From: Emergomyces orientalis
Lineage: Eukaryota > Ascomycota > Eurotiomycetes > Onygenales > Ajellomycetaceae
Reading direction: 5' to 3'
DNA: 64,000 bases
NCBI GenBank assembly: GCA_002110485.1
Contig: MOWL01000001.1
Location: 744,001-808,000, forward strand
Under the pieces are notes generated by a model, which worked only from the letters and a program-made list of their open reading frames with translations, ran no database searches and was not told the DNA's origin. This document shows positions 47,105-58,326 of the stretch, piece by piece. Position 1 is the first letter of the stretch, and each line of letters opens with the position of its first letter. The translations under genes and the position numbers were made by a program.

Positions 47105-48223
47105 ATGCCAGACGCCATGGCTGGCCAGGGCCAAATGACATCCGCCGCAAAACGACATAGCGACGAGAGCCCGTACGAGCGGTCGTTGAGCACGAGCTCC
47201 GACTCCCTCGCCTCGTCGAGTTCCGGTCATCATTCTAACCGCCAGACCGCTCCTCAGCCTGCTCCCAGCGAAGATACTCCGATCGCGATATCTAACCATC
47301 GAGGGACTGAAAGAAATTATCGGTCAACTGAGAATGTAGTCGATGATTATGCTACTGCAGACTCTACGCAGCTATCCGCGCAGACACAACAACAACCCCA
47401 ACGACCACAACGAAAAACATCCACACATGGACGTGGTGACCATGGACCCGACGGGCAAGGGTCGAACAATGGAGGAAGAACAGGAGCCATATCACGCAAG
47501 TATAAACGGATAGTGGAGAAATATGGCAGCCTCGAGCTAGAGAATAAGGGGAGTGTCGCAAGAGATCATTTGGCCCTTGGTATGCCTGCTTCGTCCATTC
47601 TACTCGCATCTCAGCTTGGTACTCTCTCATGTTATACAAAGAAAAAGAGCCCCCTTTCTAACCAAAACCAAATCGGAATCACAGAACGTACATTCCTCGC
47701 CTGGCTCCGCACCTCCCTCGCCTTCGCCTCCATCGGCATCGCAGTCACCCAACTCTTCCGCCTAAACAGCACCATCACAGAAGCAAACGCCCACCTCCTC
47801 TTCGACCCTTCACAACCACAACCACAACAACAACCCCCACCACCCTTCACCACAACCAACCCCCTCTACTCCCAACAGCAACACATCCTCCCCCCACCTC
47901 TCCCCGCCGACCTCCTCCTCGACTTCCAAAGCGGGGGCCCCAGCACCGCCACCACCACCACCAACGAGCTCCTCGCCTACATCGAAGGCGGCAAACGCCT
48001 CCGCAGCCTCGGAAAACCCCTAGGCGCCACATTCCTCAGCATCGCCATCGTCGTACTAATCATCGGCTTCCACAGATACTTCGAGGGCCAGTATTGGGTT
48101 ATCCGCGGCAAGTTCCCCGCGAGCAGGGGCAGTATTGCGCTTGTGGCGTTTATTGCTGGTTCGTTGATGGTTAGCAGTCTTGTGGTCATCTTGACGATTT
48201 CGCCGGGGGCGTTGGAGAATTGA
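47105..48223 (+). CDS. DUF202 (YidH-like) membrane protein
   Basis: Two exons, 47105-47579 and 47685-48223, give 337 residues. The 105-nt intron (gtatgc donor, CTAAC branch-like site, acag acceptor) has no in-frame stop, so the unspliced reading frame also stays open (372 residues). The spliced form restores the family motif, with DHLALE joined to RTFLAWLRTSLAFASIG. The first 120 residues or so are Ser/Gln-rich and polar. Then come three predicted transmembrane segments: TFLAWLRTSLAFASIGIAV, LGATFLSIAIVVLIIGF and ALVAFIAGSLMVSSLVVIL. A Gln/Pro-rich loop lies between the first two. The same domain forms the membrane part of vacuolar transporter chaperone (VTC) proteins, but the fungal stand-alone protein has no established function. 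The start ATG follows a CT-rich leader. Confidence 0.92.
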   Translation: MPDAMAGQGQMTSAAKRHSDESPYERSLSTSSDSLASSSSGHHSNRQTAPQPAPSEDTPIAISNHRGTERNYRSTENVVDDYATADSTQLSAQTQQQPQRPQRKTSTHGRGDHGPDGQGSNNGGRTGAISRKYKRIVEKYGSLELENKGSVARDHLALGMPASSILLASQLGTLSCYTKKKSPLSNQNQIGITERTFLAWLRTSLAFASIGIAVTQLFRLNSTITEANAHLLFDPSQPQPQQQPPPPFTTTNPLYSQQQHILPPPLPADLLLDFQSGGPSTATTTTNELLAYIEGGKRLRSLGKPLGATFLSIAIVVLIIGFHRYFEGQYWVIRGKFPASRGSIALVAFIAGSLMVSSLVVILTISPGALEN

Positions 48224-50290
48224 TGTGTGCTGGGTGCTGGGTGCTTTCTGTATTTTTTTTTTATGGAAAATGGGTGGTGTCTGGGGAATATATATATACA
48301 TGGTATGATTGTATTACTTTAATTACGGGTACGGATATTATATGTTGAAGTGATAAGAGGACAGGCGGGGCTCGCATGGAAGGATGGGTCGGTAATTTTT
48401 TTTTAATTTAATATTCTTACTCTTATTCTTATACCTTCTCCCGCATAGCATTTGTGAAGGATATCCTTTATTTTATGCAAAAAAGCAGGTAACGAAAAGG
48501 GATAGATAGGGTGGGAGTGATGATTTTTTGGATTGTTTGATTTCGATTCCAACCCCTTTCTCTACAGATGGTGCGCTGCTGTCTTGATTTTAAGCAATTT
48601 TCACGAGATTCGGTGCCATGAAAGGGTTTGTTTTGGTTTTGATTGACCAGTATCCGACATCCCTTTTTTACATATTTTTTAAGTCCGGAGTTCTCCAGCT
48701 TTATTCCCTTCTTGCCATTAGGTAGTTTATCTCGTTAGTGTTAATCGTCTTTATCATAACCTCAATTTGCTTTGACTTTTTGTGTTCTTGGTTTCTCACT
48801 CTCTTACACAATTCTCGCATGGCACGCAAAGCCAGTCCCCGTGTATTCTATCTACAGCATATACTAACTATATAATCTACGGATAAGTACGTATTTCTCC
48901 AACCTTCACCGGGTAATATAAGATAATATACATATTTCCAATGGTTGATTAAATTTAAATAATCAAAATGGCAAGAAAAAAAAAAGAGAAAAAAAGAAAA
49001 AAAAGAGCATAAAACACACAGTGCAGAGTGAGGATGACTGAGGGACCTGTGCTCAAAAATACCTGGGAAAATTCTACATTTCACCTTCGACCACCCCACA
49101 AAAGCTCACATGTATGTATATATGTATGTATGGGTGTACGGGTGTATGTATACTGATACATTGCTGGCTATATAGATAACTACTCATCCAAAGAATATCT
49201 AGATAAATATATTCATTGAATTCTCTAGCATTTGAAAGTTGCTCACACCAGCAAATCAAGATATATATATACTGCACATCTACTGAGGTATATTTACCAT
49301 TTACTATACTCATTGCTCTGATGCATTCTAGCAAGCATATATCTACATCTGCCTATTCTCTTTATATGTATTTGAAAATAACACTACAAGAGACATAGAG
49401 AGAAAGGCAAAAGAAGAAAATTATGTAATTTTTTTTAATTTTCTTGTGAGTTGAGAGATGAGATGATGACAATCATTATATTATGTATAATATTTCTTCA
49501 GAGCAGACAAGAAACAGAAAGCAGAAAAGGAAAAAAGAATAGGGAAAAAGGAAAAAGGAAATTAAAAAAAGGCCAGGAACAACAAAATTATTACTAAACA
49601 AAAAGAGTGTCTTGATTTTTTCTAGTTTATTTTGCTTTCCTCATCTTCTTCTTCATGGCTAAAATAAGTGAAACATAAAAAAAAACTTGGGAAAGAACCT
49701 TAGGTTGAGAGAAAAGAGAAAAAAAGCAACCAGGTTATATGGCTGAATGAATGAAGGTCTGTAAAAAGAGAGATGATTGGTTTGATTGTAAAAAGTTTTC
49801 CTTCAATGAGAAGAAAGGAAAGAAATTGGTGACAAAAGATTTGAAAAAAAACAAAGAAGAGAAAATAAGCCTCAATAAAGTCAATAGGTCCCATCCATGA
49901 TATCGTTGTTGCCTGATATTTACGCCGCCAGCCGAAAAGCAAGACAGAAAGAAAGGAAAAAATGTAGGAAATGAGCAGGGATGAAACTGGAACGGTGAAG
50001 AAAAAGGGGGGAATAAAAAGGAAAAGAAAGAGGAGAGACACTAAAGGGAATAAGAAAGGAGACAAGATAGAAAAATATGAATTTGAAATGAAGTGAAGTT
50101 GGAAAATATGAAAAAAAGAGTAATAGCAAAAAATGTGACTTTGGCATACGTAAACCAGACAGATCGCTCTTTAACTGTCAGGTTTTTTTTCTTATGATGC
50201 TCATGATAAAACTCGGACAAAAGGGCATAGAGCGTGGTACTGATTTTAGTACCGGGGGGGGGGTATGCAATTGCGCCAATTTCGATCCAA
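48224..50290. other. Convergent intergenic region, about 2 kb
   Basis: 3' flanks of the DUF202 gene (plus) and the proline-rich protein gene (minus). AT-rich, with many A and T runs and a G10 run at 50254. Frames such as 49700-50065 are Phe/Leu/Ser-rich by-products of A-rich sequence. Confidence 0.45.
50254..50263. repeat. Homopolymer run of 10 G
   Basis: Read directly, 28 bases past the stop of the proline-rich protein gene. Confidence 0.85.
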
Positions 50291-52939
50291 TTAATCAGTT
50301 TCCCTCTGTTTCTCCTTCGTCTTCCAAAAGTGCATCAACCGACTAATCCGGTGTCCCTTCTTCTTGCTCTTCTCAACATCATCGCGCGGCGCCTTCTCCT
50401 CATAACTAAGCTTCGATTTCTCACCGGTACCACCCGTGACAAGCTTAGATAGACTAACCAAGCTGGATCGCTTGGGCGCATTCGAGCGACTGGTTCGCCG
50501 GGATGTGCCTGCGGAGAAAGAGGAGGCTCGGTCGCCGGGGCCGCGGGCGTAGAAGGTGGAGGAAAACCTGGGTATGGTGCCCGTTGTGGTGGAGGCGCTG
50601 CTGGTTAGGGATGGGACGTCCTCGACGGAGTCGTGGCGGTAATTGTAATCGGCTGCACTGTGGTCCATGCTGTAGCCAGAATGGAATGTGTGGCGATCGC
50701 GGTCCGTCATCGTTGAAGAAGCTGTCGTTAAACGAGGGGCTTCGAATGAGATATTGGAAGGATTTGGAGATGGGAAGTTGGGCACGGGGACGTCCGGGAT
50801 TGGGGTTCTGGGCATCATCGAGTAGACATATTCCGGTGAGGTGGACGGGCGTTTCTCTGGGAGGATTGTGCGCTTTTCAGCTGGCATTGGCCAATCGTCG
50901 ATTTCGATGATCTCGATGTCGTCAGAACATTGATGGTTCTGTGAATGGCCACATGCTCCAATCACAACCGAGCTCGGAGTAATTGGAGAATCCGTAAGGT
51001 GCGATGTCCCTGGGCGACTGCTGGTGTTGGTCTCGCCGGCTATGTCACCAACTACGATTGGGGGGTTCGGAGAACCGACAGCTTCAATACCAAGACCAGG
51101 GGCCTCTGGGTTCCTCTTATCATTCGTAGGCGCACGCGTCACTGTTGAAGACGAATTACCTCCAAACGAGTTGCTTGCTTCATAATTTGACGTAACAGGT
51201 GAAGATGCCTGGGATGCAGGGGTATCTGTTTCAGCAAGAAACGCATCTTCTTCCTCTTCATAGAACACATCTGGGTTCGTAAGAGTCGATGTCCCACCGA
51301 ATCTGCCGAGTCCAAGTGCACTACGATCGAATGGAGGCATTTCTGGAGCGCTCTCTGCACGACGATGATACCGCATTTCTGGCCCCACAAATTCACCTCT
51401 CCGTCCACCGCTGTACATACGTTTGGTAGCAGCGGAGAATCCACTTCCAGTATTACGGTCAGATCCCATTTCTGGGGTATTGAAAGGTCCAAGAGCGGCA
51501 TCTAAATCGATTACGGGGCTGAACATATCTGAATCGGTTCCTTGTTCGTAAAAGCTTCTTGGTTTCCAAGAGGATTCCAGCGAGAGCGTATCCTTTGAGA
51601 GTTCAGTGGTATCCAACTTTCGTGGGGCGTCAGGTAGAGTGGGTGTCCGTAAAATAATCACGTTGTCGTCATCAAAGTTGATTTCCGCCATTGATCCAAT
51701 CTCGGAGTTGGTTCGACTAAGAATTGGTGGAGGGGTTGGTGCTTTTCTAGACTGCGGCTTTTTCGACCGCTTTTTTGCCTTTCGCGTAAGAATACCAGCC
51801 CAAGAACGTACTTTCTTCGGTTTCTTGCTTGGCTTCCTCTCTGGCGAAGTTCTCGGTCGATCTTGACTAGATGCAGTTGGCTCTAGTTTAGGTAGCGAAG
51901 TGGAATCGTTTTTGGACATGGAACTACTGGTGAACTTGTTATATCCTTCAATTATATTCTTCTTGAAAGGAGGCAGTTCTGGAACATCGGATGAGGACTT
52001 GTTCAATCCAGTAACAGACGCAGAAGCAGAAAGTGGTCGTTTTTGGGGTTGATTTTCGCTTGTTGAATCCAATGCTCCGTGGTTCGGATCAAGTGAAGGC
52101 CCAGCAGTTTTAGGACGAGTTTGTGGCTTTTCTGCAGTTATCGTGATTGCAGCTGAGGAAGCCGCACTTCCATGGCCATAGTGACGAACGGTAGACATAC
52201 TGCCCTCGGATGAAATGGTAGAGAGCGGACGACGTGCATTGGGTGAACATTTCGCCATTTGAGCACGAGAATTTGAGTTAGAATCCAGGGTAGACAGACA
52301 TAAACCGGGGGAGATGGGGGGTGTGTGAGGGGTGAGGTTAGGGAATGAACGGGAGCTTGGTCTGGCTATTTCTTCGTTCATCGCATGTTGCTGTCTGAGG
52401 TCTGCAGGAGTCGCTGGCGCACTACCTCCCACTGGCATTGGGGGAAACGCTTTTGTAATTGCTGTCAAGTCCATACTCGAAATAGCAGCTGATCGACGGT
52501 GATGGTGGCCACGTCTCCCAGGACCAGGGCCGCTAAGTCCCGGTCCTGGCGCAGGAAGCGGTGGTGGTGTTGGAAGAATATTATTCTCCAGCATTGGAGG
52601 GCCTAATGTTGATACAATCTCGCTTCCATTCAACTCACTTGGGCGTCGACGATGGCCAACAGGGCGTAAATTGGGGGTAGTGGGAGGTGGAGGAGACGTA
52701 GAGGCTGCTTGATCAGACGCCTGTGGAAACGAAAATGCAGGAAGCGGCGCAGCAGAACGAACGGAGGTGGGTTTGGAAGATGGAGAAGGAGGTTCGCGTT
52801 GTGGAAAGACAAAGGGTGGGTTAGGCGCTGGAGCGATCATTGAGAGATGCAGGTGGCTCTGTCTGTCATAGGAGGTCCTTAAGGACTCCGTAGAGAGTTG
52901 GGACTGAGCCTGGGCGGAGGAAAGAGATATAGAAGCCAT
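50291..52939 (-). CDS. Large proline/serine-rich, probably disordered protein
   Basis: A single-exon gene of 882 residues, started at the ATG at 52939 (MASISLSSAQ). The frame is open further upstream but only with a TTG. The protein is low in hydrophobic residues and rich in Pro, Ser and Thr throughout, with no signal peptide and no membrane segment. Recognisable patches are a Pro/Gly run (LPTPPPLPAPGPGLSGPGPG), a basic block (KPSKKPKKVRSWAGILTRKAKKRSKKPQ, in two parts) and a basic C-terminus ending KTKEKQRETD with an amphipathic RISRLMHFWKTK. Proteins of this type are labelled cell-wall proline-rich protein in some fungal annotations. That label is weak here, because nothing targets it to the wall. 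A signalling scaffold or a protein bound to the inner membrane surface through its basic tail is equally possible. A CT-rich tract (sense strand) lies in its upstream region. Confidence 0.85.
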   Translation of the reverse strand: MASISLSSAQAQSQLSTESLRTSYDRQSHLHLSMIAPAPNPPFVFPQREPPSPSSKPTSVRSAAPLPAFSFPQASDQAASTSPPPPTTPNLRPVGHRRRPSELNGSEIVSTLGPPMLENNILPTPPPLPAPGPGLSGPGPGRRGHHHRRSAAISSMDLTAITKAFPPMPVGGSAPATPADLRQQHAMNEEIARPSSRSFPNLTPHTPPISPGLCLSTLDSNSNSRAQMAKCSPNARRPLSTISSEGSMSTVRHYGHGSAASSAAITITAEKPQTRPKTAGPSLDPNHGALDSTSENQPQKRPLSASASVTGLNKSSSDVPELPPFKKNIIEGYNKFTSSSMSKNDSTSLPKLEPTASSQDRPRTSPERKPSKKPKKVRSWAGILTRKAKKRSKKPQSRKAPTPPPILSRTNSEIGSMAEINFDDDNVIILRTPTLPDAPRKLDTTELSKDTLSLESSWKPRSFYEQGTDSDMFSPVIDLDAALGPFNTPEMGSDRNTGSGFSAATKRMYSGGRRGEFVGPEMRYHRRAESAPEMPPFDRSALGLGRFGGTSTLTNPDVFYEEEEDAFLAETDTPASQASSPVTSNYEASNSFGGNSSSTVTRAPTNDKRNPEAPGLGIEAVGSPNPPIVVGDIAGETNTSSRPGTSHLTDSPITPSSVVIGACGHSQNHQCSDDIEIIEIDDWPMPAEKRTILPEKRPSTSPEYVYSMMPRTPIPDVPVPNFPSPNPSNISFEAPRLTTASSTMTDRDRHTFHSGYSMDHSAADYNYRHDSVEDVPSLTSSASTTTGTIPRFSSTFYARGPGDRASSFSAGTSRRTSRSNAPKRSSLVSLSKLVTGGTGEKSKLSYEEKAPRDDVEKSKKKGHRISRLMHFWKTKEKQRETD

Positions 52940-55900
52940 TATGAAGAGTACCAGCGGCAGCCGGTGCAGGACTTTTTCGCGCAGGCGATGTGTCGACAAC
53001 TTCACCTGTCCAGCAGAATGACTGTAATTAGAACGCAATCGTAGAGCTTCTTCCAACCAACCCAAGACGCAACGCAACGCAACCCCTTCTTCTTTCAGGC
53101 AGCCCGCCGTTATTCACTCCAAATATACATCTGGCCCCCTTCCAGCAGAGGCGAGTTCAGAACCGAAGTGAGATAGGCAGGGTTCAACGACTCAAGCCCT
53201 GAACGACAGAGGAGAAACAAACGACCGATAGCAGTTAAGTGGTCGCAATAACAGAGTAGCAGTGTATTATTAGCGAGTAGAGAGGAGGTAAATTCGTTAC
53301 GAGGCTGTCATAAGCTGTTGATTAAGAAGTGAGGGGAAAGTAAGGAGCGGACGGCCACGAGGAATGGCCAGGAGACGGGGGGGTGGTGGGACTAGGAAAG
53401 GAGACCTATGAGAAAAATGAAGGAGAAGAAAGAAATGGAGGAAGAAGAGGAAGAAGAAAAAGAAGAAGAAGGGGAGGAGTAGAGGGTGCTTGAAGGAGGT
53501 GGAGGGGGTAGAGGTGGAGGTGATGGAAAGTGAAGATGTTGAGATACAGACAGAGAGTGGAGGAGAGCGAGAGAGGGAAGATGAGAGGAACAAGAGAAAG
53601 AGGAAAAGGTGGAAGCCAAGAAGAGCAAGAACAGAACAGGAACAACACCAGGGAACACGGCAGATTAGTCATGCAGCCACTCGGGCGATGGCGGTGGAGA
53701 GGAGAAGCAAACAAACCTTCTGATTGGCTGGAGTCCCGATGGTCCTGTAAATTACAATACGGTTCAGGGAGAGAAGAGGTACCAGCCTTTTGCAAATTTA
53801 CGCCTACTCTGCGTCGAACACTCTACCCCCCTGATTAGCTGCATTGCCAGACCAAGACCATACACCCTGCAAGTTTGCAATTTGACTGCACCAGGAATTG
53901 TATTTCGAGCTGCTCCTGTACGCCTCGTTCCTGCGCATTCATGGAGTTGGAGAGTGGTAATTTACAAATACTACCATAACCACTGCTGAAATTCCCCATC
54001 CTCCAAGATATCTTATTTGTATCTCGTTGTCTCTATCCGAGTCCAAGGGTCTAAATGCAGTAAACTACCTTAAGATAGCTTCAAAGGTGTGGCATTGCTC
54101 ACCCCTACCACCTTATCCAAAGCACAGACAAAACTGCCCTATCAAAGTTTCTGGGTCCTCCGTGTGCTACATGGGTGTTGATTTCATGCCTTTTGAAGGA
54201 ACTTGGGTGAACACATAGTTATATTATCACAGCTAGTTTAAATATGTATTGTTTCAAATAAAATAAAATAAAATAAAAATGATATTAACACTCCATACCT
54301 GGGTAATCATAATAAATAATAACTGAACTCCACATGATCCACACAGCTTGACAGAATTTGCTGAAGAGTACCGTGGCGCAGCGCTGTCACTATTTGATAG
54401 ATCTCCAAAAAGAAAAAAGAAAGAAAAAAAAAGCCCCAAGCCATACTGAGCAAATAAGAAAGCAAATAAATACAATTTCTCTCAAAATGGGATCTACCGT
54501 GTCCTTCGATGCGGGAAACCAAAGGAGATTATCCCACTCCATTTCAGCTATTTTTTGAATCCCTTTTTCGACGATCTCAGACACGCGTCAAATAGTCCAA
54601 CATGTCAACCTCGTAAATTCGTGATTACACTGGGTAATGTCGCTTGTTTCAGCTTTCCTCTTTATAAACTTTTCTCCGGAGTCCCGACTCCCGAGGCCCT
54701 TCTTTTTAACATCCGCGTCATGGCAGCTCGCTCTCAGCTGTAGGCAAACACTCTTTATACGCAGCGTAATTTGATAAGAGCAATAACAATCAAACTTTCC
54801 AACTTATAAGAACAGCTCAATTTCAAGCTCAGATTCAAAAAATGCGAAAACACACCAGCCTGTACTGACGCATTATTGCCAAAGCTCCAACAAACATTGA
54901 AATTGTCCTTCCTCCTCCTCCGTTCCCGAGTTGTACTGCCGCGCCCACAGCACATTATTATTATTATTCCCCCTCTCAACGCCAAATTGCCAATCACCGC
55001 CAATCCATCCACCTGACTCTGGCAAGCCCCCCCTTGGCTCAGATCCTCCGCCAAACGCTTGCCAATCACGACTGTCACTTGTTTTCGCTTCGTAGACTTC
55101 GCTAGTATTTTCGGCGGGCTTGGAGGCGAGCTAATTCAACTAGTGCCAGTGGCATCGCAAGCAAAATCTCATTTTTTCTTTGGCTCCCCTTGGCCTGGTA
55201 CATGCCGGTATCAAGAAGATTTGAAAGTAAAGAAATAAAGCATGGGTATTGGTATTGGGGTAGTATTGGTATTTTAACCTGCACATTTCTGCTCTGTCTG
55301 AGCTGCCGCCTTGAAAGATGTTCCTGACGTATTATTTGGCATCAAGAAACGTCAGATCATTTATTACTATTATTATCTATCATGTCGATTCTGGAACTTA
55401 CATATTGGAGTATACCAATCGGGAGCGAAAGTACAGAGACACTTCACTCTTCATACAATGGCTTGGCTTGGCTTTACGATCATCTCAATTATCTCCCCAT
55501 CAACTGAGACAAAGGCAGGCTTCTTGAACAGAGTTTCAACTGCTCAATAACCCATACTATATAAATAAACGCAAAACCCTCCCCATATCCCGGCAACTTC
55601 TACGCCTCCACGCCGGGACGAATTCAGCATAAATTGTCCGTTAATCATGGATTGGTTTTCTCTTCGTTTGTCCCTGCGCAGCCAGCAGGGCGAAAGGGCG
55701 CCTACACTTTTCGTGCAGCTTGCCCACCCCACCTTTTCCATGATGCCCTTCATTTTGCTCAAGTGTTGCTCCCCTGTGTACAGGCTAATAAGTTAATAGT
55801 AATAATAATAAGTCGCCGTCTGTCTGTGTATTGGTGCATCTAGTCGAGCAGCAAAAAAGCGGCTATTAGTCCACATCATTAGATGAAATTCGCAACAGAA

Positions 55901-58265
55901 CGGGGGAAGCGGAGAAACATGTTATTGAGCATTTATTAGCCTTGAGCTAAGCTATGTTAATTAGATATCAGTCTGTTTCTTTTATTTTTATTTTTTGGTT
56001 TGTCCGGCGCAGGCTTGCTGTTTATGGTTTTTGGTATGAATCAACTTGTATGAGAAGGGGGTCTTGCCAATCAAATAGCCACATAAATAGAGCCAGGCTA
56101 TATACCTGGGTGGTTTAACAAAGTGCTTAACAAATTCTTATGCAGCTTGGCATTACAGTTAACTGATGTGATCTATACTCTGTAGATTTTTGTTCTTTGC
56201 ATCTCATAGCATGATACTATCATAATTTGATGCATGATTACATCCAGATGATACTGTACATGATGTGAAAAGAGAGAGAGGAAGAAAATTTGAGAGCAAA
56301 TTTTGTTGGCTGAAAGAAACATGCATTTTTTCATAGTGTGATGAAGAAAATAAATATAGAAAAATATTTCTGTATGAAGCTCATTAGGCAATTACACAAC
56401 ATTTGATACTCAGATACAAGCTATGTCAACATTGAATTGTTTTTATCATTGTAAGTAAATCTTTTCTGGAGGTATTCTTCTCTGAATAATAATCTGCCAG
56501 TGAATGAAAACATCATTTTCCCAGAAATAACAGAAGAAATTCATTTAATATAATTATTACATCAATTGCTTCAATTATCTCAATCTGTATAAGCTACTCC
56601 GCACATATGGATATACTTTCAGATTTCTTAACAGTTTAACATTTAAGATCTCCATTCAATGTTTATTGCATGGCATACCTTGCCAAGGCATCTTCTTTCC
56701 ACCTCTGCTCGCTCCCGTCGCTCTCATACATCTCAAAGACAACAATCCAATGCCAGAACGGAAGATGAATGCCTGCCTGTCTGGGCTTGAATGGGCGTGA
56801 TTGAATTGAACTGAATTGTATTTGAATTGGCCTGAGCAGGGCAGCTATGAAAATGTAAAAAATATGACATGATAGACAGCAGCCGAGGCCGATGGCAAAT
56901 GTTTCATGAATAGATAGAGAGTTTGTCTGTCAAACATTTGAACCCTCCTTCAGCTTCCATTGACCCTGCGTTAGAGGAACAGACTGAATAAAGCAAAACT
57001 CAGCCACAAAAAGACCACGTAAAGTCACTCGTCCGTGGATAATCAACTGCCACTGTTTCTTGCTGTTGCGGAATAAAGTATTTTTTTGAATTTTATTTAC
57101 AAAAAAAGCAACAAAAACAACCAGGCACCAGGATTATTATATTTTGATCGTCAAAATCTTGGCCGCCTGTGCTGATTGGCTAACCCCTGACACAAAATCA
57201 ACATCCATGGATGATCGTCACCAGGCCGCCCTTAAACCATCCAAGTGCACTCCAGGTTTCCTGGCCCTGGGCAAGAAAAAGGGACTAGGGGTGGTGTTAT
57301 TTTGGACGATTCGAGGGGGCTATCAGGTCAGATAACATGGGATAAGCGGGACATTTATTATGTGCGTATCTGCGCTGCCTTCCTATACAGAGATCAATAA
57401 ATGTAAGATTTTTGGGAGGGATGAGGGATCCTTGTTACTCCGGCAAAGAATATGCTAAAAGCTAGGACACAGAGACCAAGTTGTGAGGGAAGTGGAATGC
57501 TCGGAGTTGATTCTGCCTCCCGCATATAATTTCATGCCGGGGAAAGTAGTGTGGTTATATATCACCAAGATATGCTCCAGCAGGAAGAAAAGAAAGCCAA
57601 AATATACTCTGCAAATTATCATCTACCCCATGGATTTGCTACCTTCACGAACAATTCGCGCGGACTCTGTTTGGACCATCGCCATGCACCCATATCTTGC
57701 TCAACCCGCTCTTATCAAGAAAGGCAGCAACAGTATTATTCACCTCTATGGATGCTCCGACGACGAAAATATTAGCTACCGCTTCACATGGCATTGCATG
57801 GCATGACACGGTTTGATTGACTTGAGACATGCAGCTAATATGTATCTACCTCTGGATATGCTGTTGCTACGTTGCATAAATGCACGTATCTGTTCTTCAA
57901 ACCCTCCCTCCCTCCTTGAACCCTGGCCGCCCTGCCCTTGCGCTTGTTACTGGAATCAAGAATGTCATGATAACGTTTCAAATTGAAAGTTTCCTTGCCC
58001 TGCAGAATTAAAAAAGTTTTATTTATTTTTACACCGCATGTCATTCTGCATTTGGTATGCCCGCAGGATGGAGTGCACGAATATGCACAGTACAAGCATT
58101 TTCAACGAAGTGACAGTCTGGCATATGGCCCGTTATGCGGTGTATGATCATATAGAGTTATAGCTTCACATTCCGGCCCATTTGAACGCTTCAACATGAC
58201 ACCGTTACTCCATATATCGCAGCATTAAGTAGTAGATCAATGGTGGCTTAGCCTTTTTATCAGTT

Positions 58266-58326
<61 letters not shown>

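Noticed and set aside
53297..53838. Ser/Pro/Phe-rich minus and Arg/Glu-rich plus frames
   Set aside because: Produced by the GAA/GGA purine tract; low complexity, no start context or domain.
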